From Symbiodinium natans (lineage: Eukaryota; Sar; Dinophyceae; Suessiales; Symbiodiniaceae), in contig CAJNDS010002399.1 in NCBI GenBank assembly GCA_905221605.1, positions 186,001 through 250,000 of the forward strand: 64,000 nucleotides of DNA, read 5' to 3'. Positions 57,701 through 63,086 of the stretch are shown here, piece after piece. Below the pieces are notes generated by a model that saw nothing but the letters and a program-made list of their open reading frames with translations, searched no databases and was not told the DNA's origin. Each line of letters begins with the position of its first letter. Positions within the stretch are counted from its first letter, which is position 1. The translations under genes were made by a program, and so were the position numbers.

Positions 57701-60092
57701 CTCATGAGGCACATTGAGGAACCAAGCGGCTTTCGCAATCATATTTTTGATACCCCAGCGCGCCGCAGCACGAATCCCGTGCGGCGGTGGGGCAGGAAAC
57801 ATGTGACACACCTGGAAACACCCGAACCCAAATCCCTCATCCTTAAACCCTAAACGCTCTAGTGGTCCAGGGCTTTGGGTGAACCATCCAACTCCGAAGC
57901 CTTAGCTACTCGATGTGTTTAGGTTGTAGGGTTGGGGGTCAAGCGGTTTCGGATCATGTGAAGGTTCCTGGGGCTTGCGAGTTATGGTTGATGCTCTTGT
58001 CCTACTTCTGAACCTCTGAAGTGGTAATGTTGGACCCGCTTTAGTAGGGGCCTCCTCTTTAAAGTCAATTTGGCCGAATTATTCAGGACCCCCTGACTGT
58101 TTGCGGGGTCCTCTTTAAAGTCAAACCGTCCGGGCGCCGTAAGAAAATTCCACGTGGCGCGCCTTTAAAAAAGATAGCCGGGCATCGCTGCCCCTTTTAA
58201 ACCTATCTAAACTCCTCCCTATTGAAATCATATAAGCCCCCGGGGCCGTGTAATCAGGCTCCCATCCACGCCTCGACTGTTCGGGGGGGGGGGGGGGGCC
58301 CCACACAGAAAAGAGGGCCCAACATTACGGTTTATAGTTTCTAAGACCCAGAGCCGGCCCTTGTTCCCTTTTGTTAGTGTTTAGGTTCCCTTATAAGTCC
58401 TTTTCAACAAAAAGGCACCCTTTTCATTCCTAGGTACCTCTTAGGGTACCCTGAACCCTAAACCCTCTTTAGTCCTTTGTATACTCTTGAGCATAGGTTA
58501 GCAAGTGTCCTGAGCATCCAAGTGGGAACTTGCGACCCAGGCTATGAGAACAAGCGCATCAAGGACACGCCCGCCTCCCTAAACCCGAAACCCTGAACCC
58601 TAAACCCTAAGTCCTAAACCCTAAGCCCGACCCAACACCCCCCAACAAAACGTGCTCGAATCCTGAAGCCCAAAGAATGTTTAATCTCCAAAACGACAAC
58701 CCCTGAAACCCTAAAGCCCTCACTCAAGCCCCAAACCCTCAAGGCCCAAACCCTAAACCATGCAGTCTTAAGCCGTAAACATTTAAGCCATCAATTCCGG
58801 CTCGGGCTCGCGTGGGGCCCCCATAGTGTTTGAGGGATTGACGATTAACGTCCATGGTTCGGTTGAGAGGTTACGGTGAAACTCTGCACCCCAAACCCCA
58901 CAGCCTGAACCCTAAACCCCTTAAGTAAACCCTAAACCCTAAACCCTGCCCGAACCCCAAACCCTAAACCCTAAAACCCCAAACCCCTGAACCCCTGAAC
59001 CCCTGAACCCCTGAACCTTCCCCAGCAAGCAAATCCCGCGAGAGGAGGCGATCCAGACGATTGGCTACCAGGTTTTCGAGGTGCGGTCGCGGGTTTAGGG
59101 ATTAGGGTTTAGGGTTTAGAGTTGTAGGATCTAGGGTTATTGGGTGTTCGTTGGAAATTTGTTTGGGTTTAAGGCAAAAGGGTTTTAGGGCTTGGGGTCC
59201 CTGACTCCGGACTACACCGAAGACCCAGCCCAAACAGAGCCGTCTGTTGCTTGTTTTGGGTTGCGGGTGGTTAAGGCCCAGGGTAGCTTGGGCTTTGCTG
59301 CTTGTGGCTTGCATGGAGGTTCATGGAACTTTCTAGATCCCAGTATTGCAGCCCTCACTCCGGAAGACTAAGCCCAAAACCCAAAACCCATTGCTGCAAC
59401 CTAACTATACAAGTCCGGCCAGGGGATTGAAAGTCAGCTCTTAATCCCTAAACCCAAAGCCCTAGACACCCCTACAGTACGCCCACTAGGGAATTTCATG
59501 CTCTCTGAGCCGCTTCACTAAACCCTGTGCCAGGAGTCCGACTACTCTTAGAAGGCGAGTTAGGGCTTAGGGTTCAGGGTTGTTTTTTGCAAGACTAGTT
59601 CGGGGGGACTATAATAAGTAGGATGAAAGCCTCATTTCAGAAGCAGGCAGCATGTCCGGTGAACCTCCAAGTTGAATCAGGGGTATGGGCTACGGCTTAC
59701 CTGTCCCGACCCTCAACCCCGAAACCCCCAAACCCCTAAATTTGGAGGCACTACTCTAGAACCCTAATCCCAAAGCTTCTGAACCTTCAGCCGAACCCTT
59801 AAACCTCCAAACCTCTAAACCCCCACAGCGACCCCGTCCCCCCCCCCGTCCCCCCGCTCCTACTTGGAGGTTCGTGGTACTTTTTAGCCAGTTATAACTG
59901 TACTTAAAACTGTACTTATGACAGTCTTATAAGTCGGTTATAAGTGCAGTTATAATTTCTTGAACAAGTACCATGAACCTCCAAGTACCTTCTATAATCC
60001 TCAGAGCACGGGAGGTCAACCGAAAGCTGTCGTCCCTGCGGTCCTCGGGTGCTGCGGTCTCGTCCACTTCCCTACATCAGCTTCGCGAGTAA
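18646..60092 (+). CDS. Gene 2: single-domain voltage-gated cation channel with EF-hands (spliced)
   Basis: About 37 exons (listed separately) give about 640 residues, only about 5% of a 41-kb gene. The N-terminal cytoplasmic region is less certain; from 24327 onward every exon joins in frame and aligns with gene 1. The order is S1, S2 ([12 protein letters not shown]), S3 ([12 protein letters not shown]), S4 with seven arginines, S5, a pore with DGISW, S6 (IFYIIIS, LNVVTG), EF-hand 1, canonical EF-hand 2 ([12 protein letters not shown]) and a Ser-rich tail ending at TAA 60090-60092. In the core (from 24327) the donors chosen are 18 GC, 6 GT and 4 GA; all acceptors are AG|G. The ATG at 18646 follows an in-frame TGA 15 nt upstream and has no AG|G acceptor before it, so it is a candidate start. 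Same family and role as gene 1. Confidence 0.87.
18963..19028 (+). CDS. Gene 2 exon: N-terminal helix
   Basis: Reads [19 protein letters not shown], an amphipathic helix like those before many protist channels. Donor GGAT|GCGG tentative. Confidence 0.6.
19762..19807 (+). CDS. Gene 2 exon: Ser/Pro-rich linker
   Basis: Reads [15 protein letters not shown] between CCCCAG|G and ACG|GAG. Another frame ([13 protein letters not shown]) is also open; this one joins both neighbours. Confidence 0.45.
20239..20304 (+). CDS. Gene 2 exon: N-terminal linker
   Basis: Reads [18 protein letters not shown] then GHFE. Acceptor CCCAG|GAG, donor GAG|GCCGG; GAGG is at both junctions with the next exon. Confidence 0.5.
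20797..20847 (+). CDS. Gene 2 exon: N-terminal linker
   Basis: Reads [17 protein letters not shown]. Acceptor CCGAG|GAG; donor CTG|GTGCC is one of several possible. Confidence 0.5.
22396..22494 (+). CDS. Gene 2 exon: N-terminal linker
   Basis: Reads [17 protein letters not shown] then [16 protein letters not shown] up to ATG|GTTTAGGG, where the telomere repeat itself would be the GT donor. The end is uncertain. Confidence 0.5.
22739..22885 (+). other. Unique non-repeat block, possible exon
   Basis: A 150-bp GC-rich block between arrays with overlapping open frames ([19 protein letters not shown] in one, [14 protein letters not shown] in another). It has the exon-like setting but no frame could be tied to gene 2. 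Confidence 0.25.
23060..23137 (+). CDS. Gene 2 exon: N-terminal region
   Basis: Between ACCAAG|GCA and CAC|GTTTGG one frame reads [21 protein letters not shown] second frame ([15 protein letters not shown]) is also open, so the frame is undecided. Confidence 0.4.
23575..23655 (+). CDS. Gene 2 exon: pre-S1 region
   Basis: Reads [20 protein letters not shown] then EGRGLSE. Acceptor CTGCAG|GAC, donor GAG|GCTTG; GAGGC is repeated at 23653 and 24324, the two junctions. Confidence 0.65.
24327..24394 (+). CDS. Gene 2 exon: pre-S1 helix
   Basis: Reads [19 protein letters not shown] then TLA plus split Lys. The GT donor joins in phase to the small exon at 28517 across a 4.1-kb intron holding two satellites. 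Confidence 0.65.
24480..25310. other. Intron: A-rich block with degenerate repeats
   Basis: Contains TGAAAAAC-type motifs, CTTGAAAAAC, and two related units (24800-24910 and 25050-25175) sharing TTTTGCCTTTAAAATC and ACCCCCCC. No coding signal. Its TTGAAAAACC tail grades into the minisatellite downstream. Confidence 0.5.
25310..27925. repeat. 80-bp higher-order minisatellite with embedded CCCTAAA
   Basis: About 32 copies of an 80-bp unit made of three subunits of about 25-29 bp, each ending in GAAACCCTAAAC. The subunits differ in CCCTGAGGCC, CACAGG and GCTGGG blocks. Each subunit carries one telomere heptamer. The many MFRV-type ORFs here are repeat translations. Confidence 0.95.
27940..28462. 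repeat. 53-bp palindromic satellite, 10 copies
   Basis: Each unit contains AGTGTTCG, then TTTTCGGCC, a GT or A spacer, GGCCGAAA and CGAACACT, so every unit can form a hairpin. The spacer order along the array is GT GT A A A GT GT A GT GT. The array starts abruptly after the minisatellite. The three ORFs seen on each strand are repeat translations. Confidence 0.95.
28517..28547 (+). CDS. Gene 2 small exon: just before S1
   Basis: 31 nt, [10 protein letters not shown], in phase with both neighbours. The acceptor AG is the TTTAG of a telomere repeat (TTTAG|GTCC). Confidence 0.6.
28966..29050. mobile_element. Family B element, partial
   Basis: Shares TTCCCTTGTT, GGCTCCCTTAAGGAGCCCC-type, AAAAAGGGCACC and GGTTACTCTTGGGTC blocks with other family B copies. 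Confidence 0.5.
29243..29310 (+). CDS. Gene 2 exon: S1, first part
   Basis: Reads [16 protein letters not shown] then NALILF. The intron (donor CCT|GCGCC) falls four residues before the gene 1 intron. Confidence 0.78.
29828..29905 (+). CDS. Gene 2 exon: S1 end and S1-S2 linker
   Basis: Reads [20 protein letters not shown] then DEIPS plus split Trp. GGTTC stands at both junctions of the next intron (29905 and 30524). Confidence 0.9.
30525..30553 (+). CDS. Gene 2 small exon: start of S2
   Basis: 29 nt, FMVVNTAIV with split codons; gives the same length as gene 1 between IPxW and VLEI. Acceptor CCCTAAG|G is an altered telomere unit. Confidence 0.83.
31052..31122 (+). CDS. Gene 2 exon: S2
   Basis: Reads [19 protein letters not shown] then RGPQ. 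The GC donor is shared with gene 1. Confidence 0.93.
31163..31290. repeat. CCCTAAACG nonamer array
   Basis: About 14 uniform copies of a 9-bp telomere derivative. Confidence 0.95.
31437..31807 (+). pseudogene. Unrecognised protein-like fragment in a gene 2 intron, frame broken
   Basis: An ATG at 31437 opens [18 protein letters not shown] and continues [18 protein letters not shown] to a TGA at 31575. From about 31578 another frame continues as [18 protein letters not shown] through [15 protein letters not shown] to TAG 31805. Both stretches are protein-like, intronless and free of telomere repeats, so a frameshifted inserted gene fragment is likely. The family was not recognised. Confidence 0.35.
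32498..32511 (+). CDS. Gene 2 14-nt microexon: start of S3
   Basis: AGWN plus two bases of Met, between CGGAG|GCC and ACAT|GCCC. It restores GPQ-AGWNM-FDVV against gene 1 GPQ-AWWNI-FDF in exact phase. Without it the S3 Trp-Asn pair would be missing. Confidence 0.7.
33287..33323 (+). CDS. Gene 2 exon: S3
   Basis: Reads [12 protein letters not shown]. Acceptor CCCAG|G, donor GAG|GTTCC. The donor lies within TGGAGGTTCCAGGGTACTT, which resembles the end of family A elements. Confidence 0.92.
33490..41240. other. About 7.7 kb of unique DNA inside a gene 2 intron
   Basis: This block almost completely lacks telomere heptamers, unlike everything around it. It has mixed base composition and many short overlapping ORFs, none long, none recognised (for example 36759-37103 minus, 38650-38895 plus, 40612-40884 plus). 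A short CGCGGAAGGGTTC repeat lies at 33640-33690, a C run at 38077-38093 and C-rich repeats at 38094-38330. No channel exon was found. It looks like an insertion of foreign or transposed DNA. Confidence 0.6.
41240..41965. repeat. GC-rich minisatellite (GCCATGGG / GTCCATAGG)
   Basis: Degenerate repeats of ATGGGGCCAGGAGCCATG and GGTCCATAGG with a longer unit of about 430 bp present twice (near 41330 and 41765, both with GGGACCCTTTAAA). The open frames on both strands (MGPWAMAP-like) come from this periodicity. Confidence 0.8.
42170..42210 (+). CDS. Gene 2 exon: S3 end and S3-S4 linker
   Basis: Reads [13 protein letters not shown] plus split Leu. With the flanking exons it gives E-(15 residues)-W, the same spacing as gene 1. 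TGGAGGT is repeated at both ends of the preceding 8.8-kb intron. Confidence 0.8.
42600..43612. other. Gene 2 intron, telomere-variant arrays
   Basis: Contains a T-rich run, G-strand then C-strand variants with CCCCAAA (43010-43048) and CCCTAAA arrays. The ORF at 43198-43419 is spurious. No exon seen between 42211 and 43612. Confidence 0.6.
43613..43670 (+). CDS. Gene 2 exon: first half of S4
   Basis: Reads [19 protein letters not shown]; arginines at three-residue spacing. Donor TGG|GCC lies 2 nt from the gene 1 position. Confidence 0.92.
44040..44316. repeat. CCCCTAAAA nonamer array
   Basis: About 28 copies of a 9-bp unit with scattered changes; its reverse translation gives the GVL-rich ORF. 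Confidence 0.95.
44351..44403 (+). CDS. Gene 2 exon: second half of S4
   Basis: Reads [17 protein letters not shown] plus split Arg. GC donor shared with gene 1. Confidence 0.93.
44744..44773 (+). CDS. Gene 2 exon: S5, first part
   Basis: Reads ALILSIIST plus split Met (AT|G). Donor ACCAT|GTGCC. Gene 1 has no intron here. Confidence 0.85.
44934..45016. mobile_element. Family B element, partial
   Basis: Blocks CAGGCCCCTATTC, GGTTCCCTTTTC, AAAAGGGTTC and TTCCTAGGTTACTCCTGGGT in the usual family order. Confidence 0.5.
45336..45385 (+). CDS. Gene 2 exon: S5, second part
   Basis: Reads [16 protein letters not shown] plus split codon. Acceptor ACCAG|G. Confidence 0.9.
46441..46500 (+). CDS. Gene 2 exon: end of S5
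   Basis: Reads [19 protein letters not shown]. Acceptor TCGAG|GC, same codon phase as gene 1. Confidence 0.9.
46524..46755. repeat. GAGGGTTTTT decamer array
   Basis: About 22 copies of a 10-bp unit, starting 24 bp after the exon donor. Confidence 0.95.
47297..47361 (+). CDS. Gene 2 exon: turret and pore helix
   Basis: Reads [18 protein letters not shown] then SVL, matching NVNAVPDCPAELQRYWSSI of gene 1. The donor is either CTC|GAC or GAC|GCT; the former keeps the length equal. Confidence 0.75.
47608..47682 (+). CDS. Gene 2 exon: selectivity-filter region
   Basis: Reads [18 protein letters not shown] then ALNPLRQ. Acceptor CCCTAAG|GAG. Confidence 0.9.
47690..47890. repeat. GGGGTTT heptamer array
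   Basis: About 26 copies of the A-to-G variant of the telomere unit, starting 12 bp after the donor. Confidence 0.95.
48699..48744 (+). CDS. Gene 2 exon: S6 core
   Basis: Reads [15 protein letters not shown] plus split Ser. Covers the site where gene 1 has its GATC-flanked intron. Confidence 0.88.
49182..49211 (+). CDS. Gene 2 exon: end of S6
   Basis: Reads VFTILNVVT with split codons. The donor ACGG|GCACC is at the same place as in gene 1. Confidence 0.87.
49451..49471. repeat. (TA)n microsatellite
   Basis: Ten TA dinucleotides in an intron of gene 2; a similar tract lies at 50120-50142. Confidence 0.95.
49639..49700 (+). CDS. Gene 2 exon: post-S6 helix
   Basis: Reads [20 protein letters not shown], 18 of 20 residues as in gene 1. 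AGGCC is at both junctions of the next intron. Confidence 0.92.
49932..49982 (+). CDS. Gene 2 exon: before EF-hand 1
   Basis: Reads [17 protein letters not shown]. Acceptor AGCCAG|GCC, donor GAG|GCCGG. Confidence 0.88.
50680..50706 (+). CDS. Gene 2 small exon: EF-hand 1 loop
   Basis: 27 nt, EIDEGQTNE, aligned with ALDHRQTNK of gene 1. Donor GAG|GCAGG. Confidence 0.75.
51381..51440 (+). CDS. Gene 2 exon: between the EF-hands
   Basis: Reads [26 protein letters not shown] is repeated at 51438 and 52494, the junctions of the next intron. Confidence 0.85.
51841..51937. other. Unassigned exon-like block with a 29-C run
   Basis: Between AACAG and the C run one frame reads [20 protein letters not shown]. 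The poly-C tract (51909-51937) follows directly. The block has no place in the channel alignment. Confidence 0.3.
52497..52550 (+). CDS. Gene 2 exon: EF-hand 2 helix and loop start
   Basis: Reads [18 protein letters not shown]. Donor ACT|GACTC, a GA type, with GAC also starting the next exon. Confidence 0.88.
53005..53031 (+). CDS. Gene 2 small exon: EF-hand 2 loop
   Basis: 27 nt, DNSGAVDLE; completes the canonical calcium loop. Donor GAG|GAGAG (GA type). Confidence 0.87.
53364..53399 (+). CDS. Gene 2 exon: after EF-hand 2
   Basis: Reads [12 protein letters not shown]. Acceptor GGCAG|GAG, donor CCG|GCGCC. Confidence 0.92.
53984..54105. mobile_element. Family B element carrying an internal CCCTAAA run
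   Basis: Blocks GACCCAGGCTAGGCCCTAGT, CAGCCCCTTTAAGCCAG, AAAGGCACCC and ATTCCTAGGTTA. Four telomere heptamers sit inside the element, so array growth followed or accompanied insertion. Confidence 0.5.
54541..54568 (+). CDS. Gene 2 exon: AKSLQIAKM
   Basis: 28 nt matching AKSLQLAKM of gene 1, where it is part of one exon. Donor ATGA|GCGG. Confidence 0.85.
54800..55440. other. Unique DNA in a gene 2 intron
   Basis: Sequence without telomere repeats. The minus ORF 54823-55221 has no recognised domain. The piece GGTAAAATAATCTTCGGCGG recalls the A-rich block near 24860 (CCGAAGATTATTTTGCC), in opposite orientation. Confidence 0.4.
55455..55890. repeat. Purine-only GGGAGA/GGTGAGA microsatellite
   Basis: About 435 bp almost free of pyrimidines at first (GGGAGAGA), then GGTGGGAGA and GGTGAGAGA units. 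It can form triplex structures. The overlapping E/R/G-rich ORFs are artefacts. Confidence 0.95.
55890..57835. other. Unique DNA in a gene 2 intron, with an unrecognised ORF
   Basis: GC-rich to 56230, then AT-richer. The plus ORF 56940-57317 ([18 protein letters not shown] start) has mixed composition but overlaps minus-strand ORFs of similar size. No domain recognised and no splice context. It returns to telomere-like sequence near 57840. Confidence 0.4.
58345..58447. mobile_element. Family B element, best copy
   Basis: GACCCAGAGCCGGCCCTTGT, GGTTCCCTTATAAGTCC, AAAAAGGCACCCTTTTCATT, CCTAGGTACCTCTTAGGG. It lies about 90 bp before the exon at 58541. Confidence 0.55.
58541..58563 (+). CDS. Gene 2 small exon: YENKRIK
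   Basis: 23 nt in phase after a 3.97-kb intron; aligns with Y-ENKLTR of gene 1. Donor AAG|GACAC. Confidence 0.72.
59045..59080 (+). CDS. Gene 2 exon: C-terminal helix
   Basis: Reads [12 protein letters not shown], equal in length to the gene 1 segment. GAGGT stands at both junctions of the next intron (59078 and 60012). Confidence 0.78.
59861..59987. mobile_element. MITE-like family A, best copy
   Basis: 127 bp with nearly perfect 22-bp inverted ends: TACTTGGAGGTTCGTGGTAC on the left and GTACCATGAACCTCCAAGTA on the right. TA at both outer ends fits a TA target site as in Tc1/mariner-derived MITEs. No coding capacity. Located in the last intron of gene 2. Confidence 0.8.
60015..60092 (+). 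CDS. Gene 2 last exon and stop
   Basis: Reads [18 protein letters not shown] then SLHQLRE and TAA. Acceptor GGGAG|GTC. Confidence 0.82.
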   Translation, partial: VNRKLSSLRSSGAAVSSTSLHQLRE

Positions 60093-60119
60093 CCGCGCTG
60101 GCCTCCAAGGCCGGGATAG

Positions 60120-61400
60120 GCAGACAAAGAATACCGTAGGTTTTAGGGCTGAGGGTTTAGGGTTTAGGGTTTAGGGTTTAAGGGTTTAGGGTTTAGGGTA
60201 GTCGGAGGCTTACCCCCCACAAACCCTACAGACCCACAAACCAACCCTCTAGACCCTGCGGACCCAGCGATCAAAGCAACTCCTCATCAACCCGAACCCC
60301 TAAACCCTAAACCCTAAGCCCTAAGCCCCAAACCCTAAACCCGAGACCCTAGACCCGAAACCCTAAACCCTATGCCCGAATTCCGAAACCCTAAACCCTA
60401 AACCCGATCGCTTTATGGTTTCCACTGTTGCCATCCCAGATCCAGGGCAAGCCCTCTACCATACGGGCCTTAATAATTAGAACAGGGTTTTGTGGGATCA
60501 TTTTCGCATATAGGGACGATGTGAGCAGTTATTCCGACGCCTGCAATAGCCCTAAACCCTAACCCCTGAACCTGAAATGTATTACAGAGGCCTCACTGAA
60601 ACCACGGGACTCCAAACTTCAAGCTGGGTTTGGGGTCTAGGGTTTAGGGCTCAAGGTTTAGGGTTTTGGAAATTAGGGTTTAGGGTTTGTGTAGGGTTTG
60701 GGTTTGAAACGTAAGAACCAACGTAAACATAAGAAGATGAAAAAAACAAGTAGCAACCCAGGTTGATTTGTTGTTATTGTTGTTCTTGTTGTTCTCATTG
60801 TTCTTAATTCTTCTAATTCTTCTTATTCTTCTTGTTCTTCTCATTCTCCTTCTTCGTACTTTTACAGAAAGGTTTTCTTATTCTTCTTATTGTTCTTCTT
60901 CTTCTTTCTTATTCTTCTGATTCTTCTGGTTCTTCTGGGCATCAGTATGGTAATATCAATACCGCTAGTAGCGAGGAGTGAGCATGCAGCGAAATATACG
61001 AGTAAGGGGGCAAATTCCTCAAAACACAATGCTTCGCATTGGTATGTTTCTTGTTCAGGTTATTTCAGTGCTTAGCATATACCCCGTGTCGCAGTACACT
61101 GACAGTAGGTGATGAATCTACTACTCATGACCATTCTCATTCAAAGTCTAACTTTAGCTCTAAATTTAACTCTTCTTGGCTTTTGGTTTTCGGTTGTGGG
61201 GCGGTGTTTGTGGGCTGCCGGTTGTTGGTGTTGCTGTCGTCGTGGCTGCTATCACAACAGCCATAAGACTGTAGCAGGAGTGCTGCTCCCGAAGCCCTAA
61301 ACCCTATAAATCCTAAACCCTCAACCCCCAACCCTCAACCCTCAACCCGAAAGCAAACATAGCCCCCGTTGATTTTGGTAGTCCTGCGGAGGTGCAAAGA
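60120..61400. other. Region downstream of gene 2
   Basis: Telomere-variant arrays to 60700, then AT-richer unique sequence with a TTC/TTG triplet tract (60765-60935). The small ORFs at 60890-61300 are compositional. No gene recognised. Confidence 0.55.
60765..60935. repeat. TTC/TTG/ATTCTT-rich pyrimidine tract
   Basis: Imperfect triplet repeats such as TTCTTATTCTTCTTGTTC over about 170 bp. Confidence 0.9.
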
Positions 61401-61409
61401 TCCTTTAAG

Positions 61410-61451
61410 GCACCGGCGGCCCACTCCGCCGCCGCCCTGACACCGCCCGAA
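61410..61451 (+). other. Possible exon of a downstream gene
   Basis: TTTAAG|GCACC opens APAAHSAAALTPPE; followed after about 35 bp by a C-strand array. Ala/Pro-rich, weak support. Confidence 0.2.
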
Positions 61452-61482
61452 GGGTCTTGGCGTGGCTCTAGGCTTAGGCGAG

Positions 61483-61639
61483 CCTAAACCCTAAACCCTA
61501 AACCCTAAACCCTAAACCCTAAACCCTAAACCCTAAACCCTAAACCCTAAACCCTAAACCCTAAACCCTAAACCCTAAACCCTAAACCCTAAACCCTAAA
61601 CCCTAAACCCTAAACCCTAAACCCTAAACCCTAAACCCT
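61483..61639. repeat. Perfect CCCTAAA array
   Basis: About 22 uninterrupted heptamers; another near-perfect array at 61767-61910. Confidence 0.95.
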
Positions 61640-61986
61640 TGGCGGCTCGGGGGTCATAGTTGAGGAATTAGACGTGCCATGGGCTGTTTGCGGCTTTACG
61701 CGTCTCGCCGCGGGTTGTTAGGATTTCCGAGTTTCAGGGTTTAGGGATGAGGGTTTCGGGTATTCCTAAACCCTAAACCCTAAACCCTAAACCCTAAACC
61801 CTAAACCCTAAACCCTAAACCCTAAACCCTAAACCCTAAACCCTAAACCCTAAACCCTAAACCCTAAACCCTAAACCCTCAACCTTAAACCCTAAACCCT
61901 AAACCCCAAACTCGCCTGCAAATGCAATGGCCATTCCATGGGCTGGTGCGTCCAGGCCTCGAGGGAGCCCAATGCCCCTTTAACCT

Positions 61987-62054
61987 GGGGTTTAGGGTTT
62001 AGGGTTTAGGGTTTAGGGTTTAGGGTTTAGGGTTTAGGGTTTAGGGTTTAGGGT

Positions 62055-62150
<96 letters not shown>
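61987..62150. repeat. TTTAGGG array switching to TTGAGGG
   Basis: About 10 canonical G-strand units turn abruptly into about 14 uniform TTGAGGG units, showing block-wise amplification of one variant. Confidence 0.95.
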
Positions 62151-62152
<2 letters not shown>

Positions 62153-62339
62153 GTATAGGACTTAGGATTTAGGATTTAGGGTTTAGCCTTTAGAGTTGAG
62201 GTTTAAGGGTTTTTGTGCTTGCGATCTCTATATAGTTTAAGGCATGCTCCTCTTTCCTCAAGCGCTAAACCTTGAACCCTAGACCCTAGACCCGAAAACC
62301 TAAACCTTAAGCCTTAAACCCTAAACCCTAAACCCTAAA

Positions 62340-62388
62340 CCCTACACCCTACACCCTACACCCTACACCCTACACCCTACACCCTAAA
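62340..62388. repeat. CCCTACA variant run
   Basis: Six uniform CCCTACA units between canonical CCCTAAA units. Confidence 0.95.
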
Positions 62389-63086
62389 CCCTAAACCCTA
62401 AACCCTAAACTGACTCCCTTATGGAGCTCCCCGGGCCCTCTTGTCAATGCGTGCGCTCCGCGTGTGAGCTTCCGCGGATCAGTTGCGTCGATCCAATTCT
62501 GAGTCTTTAGGGTTTAGGTTAGGGTCCGCGGTTTGGGGTTTGGGGTTTGGGGTTTGGGGTTTGGGGCTTAGGGCTTAGGGCTTAGGGTTTAGGGGGTTTG
62601 GGTACCAGCTGCAGTTTAGGGTGTAGGGTTCAGGCTTTGGGGTTAAGGGCTCAAAATTGCGCAAGACTCCACCCCCCCCCCCCGCCCGCCAACATCCTCT
62701 GACCCATGCTGCATGGAAGTTGAATCGCAGAAAAACGTCTCAACAGGTTTTAAGTCTGTGTTGTAACCCGCAGCAACCCCCAAACCCTAAGCCCTAAACC
62801 CTAAAGACGCTAAACCTAAACCCAAAGTGGAAAGCACGCGAAGTTCTGAATGCTGATCCCAGCTCCCGCGCCTGCGCCCCTTCCCGCACGCGCTGGAGCC
62901 CATAGGGCGCCGCCGGCGCAGAGAAGTTTCCATAACAGCTTTCCTTCTGGGGGGTCCATGCCTGGAGTATTCCAGGGTTTGGTTCGGTTTAGGGTTAAGG
63001 TAGGGTTTAGGGTTTAGGTTTTAGGATTTAGGGTCGAGGGCTTAGGGTTTAGGGTCTGGCGAGGGGAAACCCTTGACTCCCCAAAG

